64,000 nucleotides of DNA from Erinaceus europaeus (Eukaryota; Chordata; Mammalia; Eulipotyphla; Erinaceidae). This document shows positions 61,512 to 64,000 of this stretch, piece by piece (the stretch's first letter is position 1; every line of letters begins with the position of its first letter). The stretch lies in contig NC_080162.1 of the NCBI RefSeq assembly GCF_950295315.1, positions 68,919,760 to 68,983,759 on the forward strand, given 5' to 3'. The notes beneath the pieces were generated by a model, which ran no database searches, was not told the DNA's origin, and was given only the letters and a program-made list of their open reading frames with translations. Both the position numbers and the translations under genes were made by a program.

Positions 61512-61799
61512 TTTTTTTTTAATTTTTTAAAAATTTATTTTATTTATTTATTCCCTTTGTTGTTTTAATTGTTGTAGTTATTATTGTTGTTGTCATTGTT
61601 GGATAGGACAGAGAGAAACGGAGAGAGGAGCGGAAGACAGAGAGGAGGAGAGAAAGATAGACACCTGCAGACCTGCTTCACCACCTGTGAAGCGACTCCC
61701 CTGCAGGTGGGGAGCCGGGGTTCGAACCGGGATCCTTATGCCGGTCCTTGTGCTTTGCGCCACCTGCGCTTAACCCGCTGTGCTACAGCCCGACTCCCC
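61512..61799 (-). repeat. Type A SINE inserted in the tail of the previous copy
   Basis: AAAAAGAGTTTTTTT stands at both ends. The inverted pair could form a long hairpin. Confidence 0.88.
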
Positions 61800-62103
61800 A
61801 AAAAGAGTTTTTTTAAAAACAAAAGATCCCAAGTCTAATAGGCCAGCGAGGACAGAGGCCATTAGTCACAGCTATGGGACTAAGAATCTGGTCTTGGCAG
61901 GCAGACAGAGCCCTTCTAAGCAATTGCTGTTCTTTGGTGACCTAATATGACAGACTCCCACACTTTGCAGTTATCTAGTAAACAAAGAAAAGAGAAGGAA
62001 GATAGAGAGATGGATTTTAATAAAGGAGCAGTCTTTACCCCCTGCTTGGAGATCCACTCTGCTCTCACTTTCTCCTGTGATAGTTGGAAAAGAAAGCTGA
62101 AGA

Positions 62104-62235
62104 GGGGCTGGGGAAATAGCATACTGGTTATGCAAAAAAGACTTTCATGCCTGAAACTCCAAAGGGCCCAGTTTCAGTCCCCAGCACCATGATAAGCCAG
62201 AGTGAACAGTGTGCTCTGATAAAAAGAAAAAGAAA
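62104..62235 (+). repeat. Type C SINE
   Basis: GGGGAAATAGCATACTGGTT to AGTGTGCTCTGATAAAA. Confidence 0.8.
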
Positions 62236-62453
62236 AAAGGAAGAAAGGGAGAAGAGAAGAGAAAAGAAAGAAATCTGGAAAGGAATGCAGAAAGAGGAGT
62301 GCATAACTGGAGGAACAAGAACAGAGAAGCTTCTTTTCGTACCCGTGAATGAGGCTCCTGCAGGCTCAGATCCCCTTCACCTGCTTATGGTTACCCAGAA
62401 GACTCCCACAGTGAACTGAATCTCCTAGATTACTCTTTTGTTAATCACTAATA

Positions 62454-62523
62454 CTGGGTCATCGGAAAAGCCATGATGCATTTTTGCATGGAAAAATATG
62501 CCATGATTTTTCTAACAACCCAG
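62454..62523. mobile_element. Mariner-type MITE, 70 bp palindromic
   Basis: A perfect TA target duplication flanks it (62452-62453 and 62524-62525). Inverted ends CTGGGT...ACCCAG, with GGAAAAGCCATGATG facing CCATGATTTTTCT. Related to the copy at 12670 but shorter in the loop. Confidence 0.78.
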
Positions 62524-62798
62524 TACTTGTTTTTGCCATTTTATGCATGAGTGTTCAAGTACAGCATAAGCAAGAGGGCTTTTTATTTTGCAATGAGAAA
62601 AATTTGAAGGTGAAAAGAGAAATAATCCATGGTTCCTATCCTGACTGAAAATTAAAAAGCAGAGAATGGTGTAGAAGAGAACAGCATTTTCTGGATTTCT
62701 TTGAATCCATTTAACTTCATAAAGACTGCACAGTTTTGTAAAATCGATCTCTTAATGTTGGATACTGTTTGCTTCATTGTTCAAGTTTTGCTTTTCGA

Positions 62799-62929
62799 GG
62801 TGTCTATCTTTCTTTCCCCCTCTGTCTTCCCCTCCTTTCTCCATTTCTTTCTGTCCTATCTACCAACGACAACATCAATAACAACAACAATAAAAACTAC
62901 AACAATAAAACAACAAGGGCAACAAAAGG

Positions 62930-62932
<3 letters not shown>
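62799..62932 (+). repeat. Type A SINE, 5'-truncated
   Basis: Only the part from AGGTGTCTATCTTTCTTTCC to AAGGGCAACAAAAGGG is present. Confidence 0.85.

Positions 62933-62975
<43 letters not shown>
62932..62975. repeat. (TA)n plus T-run
   Basis: About 14 TA units then 15 T, at the end of the truncated SINE. Confidence 0.95.
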
Positions 62976-63145
62976 GCTTTTCACAGAGCTGTTTTGCACA
63001 GAGAAAATGCCCCAGTTAGACTCAAAGCCACTGCTCTGACTCAGCGGATGCTCTTCTTCTACCCTTGCCTCTTGCATTTCTCAGGCCAGAACCCTTGGGA
63101 CCACTTGCAGTACCTACTGTTCCAAAATAAAGTGACTTAACTAAC

Positions 63146-63195
<50 letters not shown>
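63146..63195. repeat. (TATC)n microsatellite
   Basis: About 12 uninterrupted TATC units. Confidence 0.97.
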
Positions 63196-63423
63196 TTTGC
63201 TGCACCAGGAACTGCATGTTCAATTCCATATGTCTAGGGCCAATGTGTTCATTCTTTTTCCAAGTGGGGGGCGGAGCACAGTTCATGGAACTACTTCTGA
63301 TGCTGTGGTACCCCTGTGTGATGCCAGAGCCTGAACCCATAACCTCACACTTGGAAAGGCACATACTAAATTAGATGATATGTCTCCTGGCCCCTCTTAA
63401 CCAATTTTTAAAGTTTTATTTAT

Positions 63424-63660
63424 AATGGACCAGATGGTGGCGTACCTGGTACTGTGCACACATTTCCATGTGCATGGACCCGGATTCAAGTACCCAGTTC
63501 CCACCTTTACGGGGGGATGCTTCACAAGTGGTGAAGCAGTGCGGCAAGTCTCTCTCTTTCTCTCTCTCTCTTCTCTGTCACCTCTTTCTCAATTTATCTC
63601 TGTCTCTATCCTAAAAAAATAAGATAAATAAAAGATAAAAAAATAAGATAAATAAAAAAT
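63424..63660 (+). repeat. Type B SINE
   Basis: GACCAGATGGTGGCGTACCT head; the tail AAAAAATAAGATAAATAAAA is repeated twice. Confidence 0.83.
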
Positions 63661-63812
63661 GATAAAGTTTTATTTACAGAGAGAGAGAGAGAAACACCAG
63701 GACAGTACTTATCCCCGGTTTATGGTGATACTGCAGATTGAACTTGGGACTTCAGATCCTCAAGTATGAAAATCTGGTGTGTCACCATTTGTACTATCTC
63801 CCTGGCTACCTT
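63661..63812 (-). repeat. Type C SINE
   Basis: GGTTTATGGTGATACTGCAG region in reverse. Confidence 0.65.
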
Positions 63813-63814
63813 AG

Positions 63815-63965
63815 TCAGTTTTATTTCATTTGTTTATTCATTTATATGAGAGAGAGAGAGAGAATCAGATAATCACTCTGGCAGTGCAGTGTCAGGGACC
63901 AAACTTAGGACCTCATGCCTGCTAGTCCTGTATTCTACCAGCTATGTCATCTCTGTGGCCACTTA
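63815..63965 (-). repeat. Type D SINE
   Basis: ATATGAGAGAGAGAGAGAGA then AGGGACCAAACTTAGGACCT. Confidence 0.75.
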
Positions 63966-64000
63966 ACCAACTTTAAAATCTTCTATCCTTATATTTTCCA

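Noticed and set aside
1..64000. Functional tRNA genes at the many A-box/B-box matches
   Set aside because: All are SINE heads with the 3' half of the tRNA replaced by SINE body; no cloverleaf with a proper acceptor stem was seen.
1..64000. CRISPR-like regular repeats
   Set aside because: The recurring blocks are SINEs of about 200-350 bp in both orientations and with TSDs, in a mammalian genome.
55085..64000. CHGB exons 1-3 (signal peptide and CIIEVLSNALSK loop)
   Set aside because: I searched both strands by eye for the conserved codons and found none, so they are presumed to lie beyond the window.

Overview
This window is mammalian nuclear DNA. It carries parts of three vertebrate genes with GT-AG introns, in the order MCM8 (minus strand, right to left), TRMT6 (plus strand) and CHGB (minus strand). 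From memory this is the MCM8-TRMT6-CHGB neighbourhood of human chromosome 20, read in reverse. About half of the non-coding sequence is tRNA-derived SINEs. Their sequences look to me like the ERI-type SINEs of hedgehogs, so my best guess is an erinaceid, probably Erinaceus. That is an inference from repeat style and was not searched.

Layout. 1-22.3 kb: twelve coding exons of MCM8, from the start codon to the exon just before Walker B; the rest of the gene lies beyond the left edge. 22.3-27.5 kb: MCM8 intron 1, holding a LINE 3' end and SINEs. 27.5-27.92 kb: a short GC-rich promoter shared head-to-head by MCM8 and TRMT6, with ETS, E2F, CCAAT and E-box motifs. 27.9-42.5 kb: complete TRMT6, 11 coding exons giving 497 codons, plus its 3' UTR. 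42.5-51.5 kb: intergenic SINE-rich DNA. 51.5-55.0 kb: the last two coding exons of CHGB, including its 1.7 kb main exon; the exons for the signal peptide and disulfide loop were not found and probably lie beyond the right edge. 55.0-64 kb: CHGB intron 3, mostly SINEs.

Repeat nomenclature used here (descriptive only). Type A: head like GGTAGCGCAGCGGGTTAAGC, B box near GGTTCGAGCCC, 3' part rich in AACAACAAC and ending AAGGGCAACAAAAGGG. 'A-long' adds a roughly 60 bp 3' module that starts GCCTCCAGGAGCAGTGGA and ends CCCTGGAGGC. Type B: GCACCTGGTTGAGCACACAT head, tail TCTCTATCCAATAAATAAA. Type C: GATAGCATAATGGTTATGC head, ending AGCAGTGCTCTGGTAAAA. Type D: GGTGGCACAGTGGATAAAGC head, ending TCTCATAAATAAAT. 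Many copies have clear target-site duplications (TSDs).

How the genes relate: MCM8 (helicase subunit in homologous recombination) and TRMT6 (tRNA m1A58 methyltransferase subunit) share a promoter but not a pathway. CHGB (secretory-granule protein) is a neighbour with unrelated neuroendocrine expression. I found no new multi-gene system. The observations most worth a second look are structural: a decayed tandem duplication of MCM8 exon 10, a duplicated splice donor in MCM8 exon 4, a tailless U6 retropseudogene, an unexplained GC-rich block inside a SINE, target sites used twice by SINEs, and a perfect 123 bp tandem duplication.
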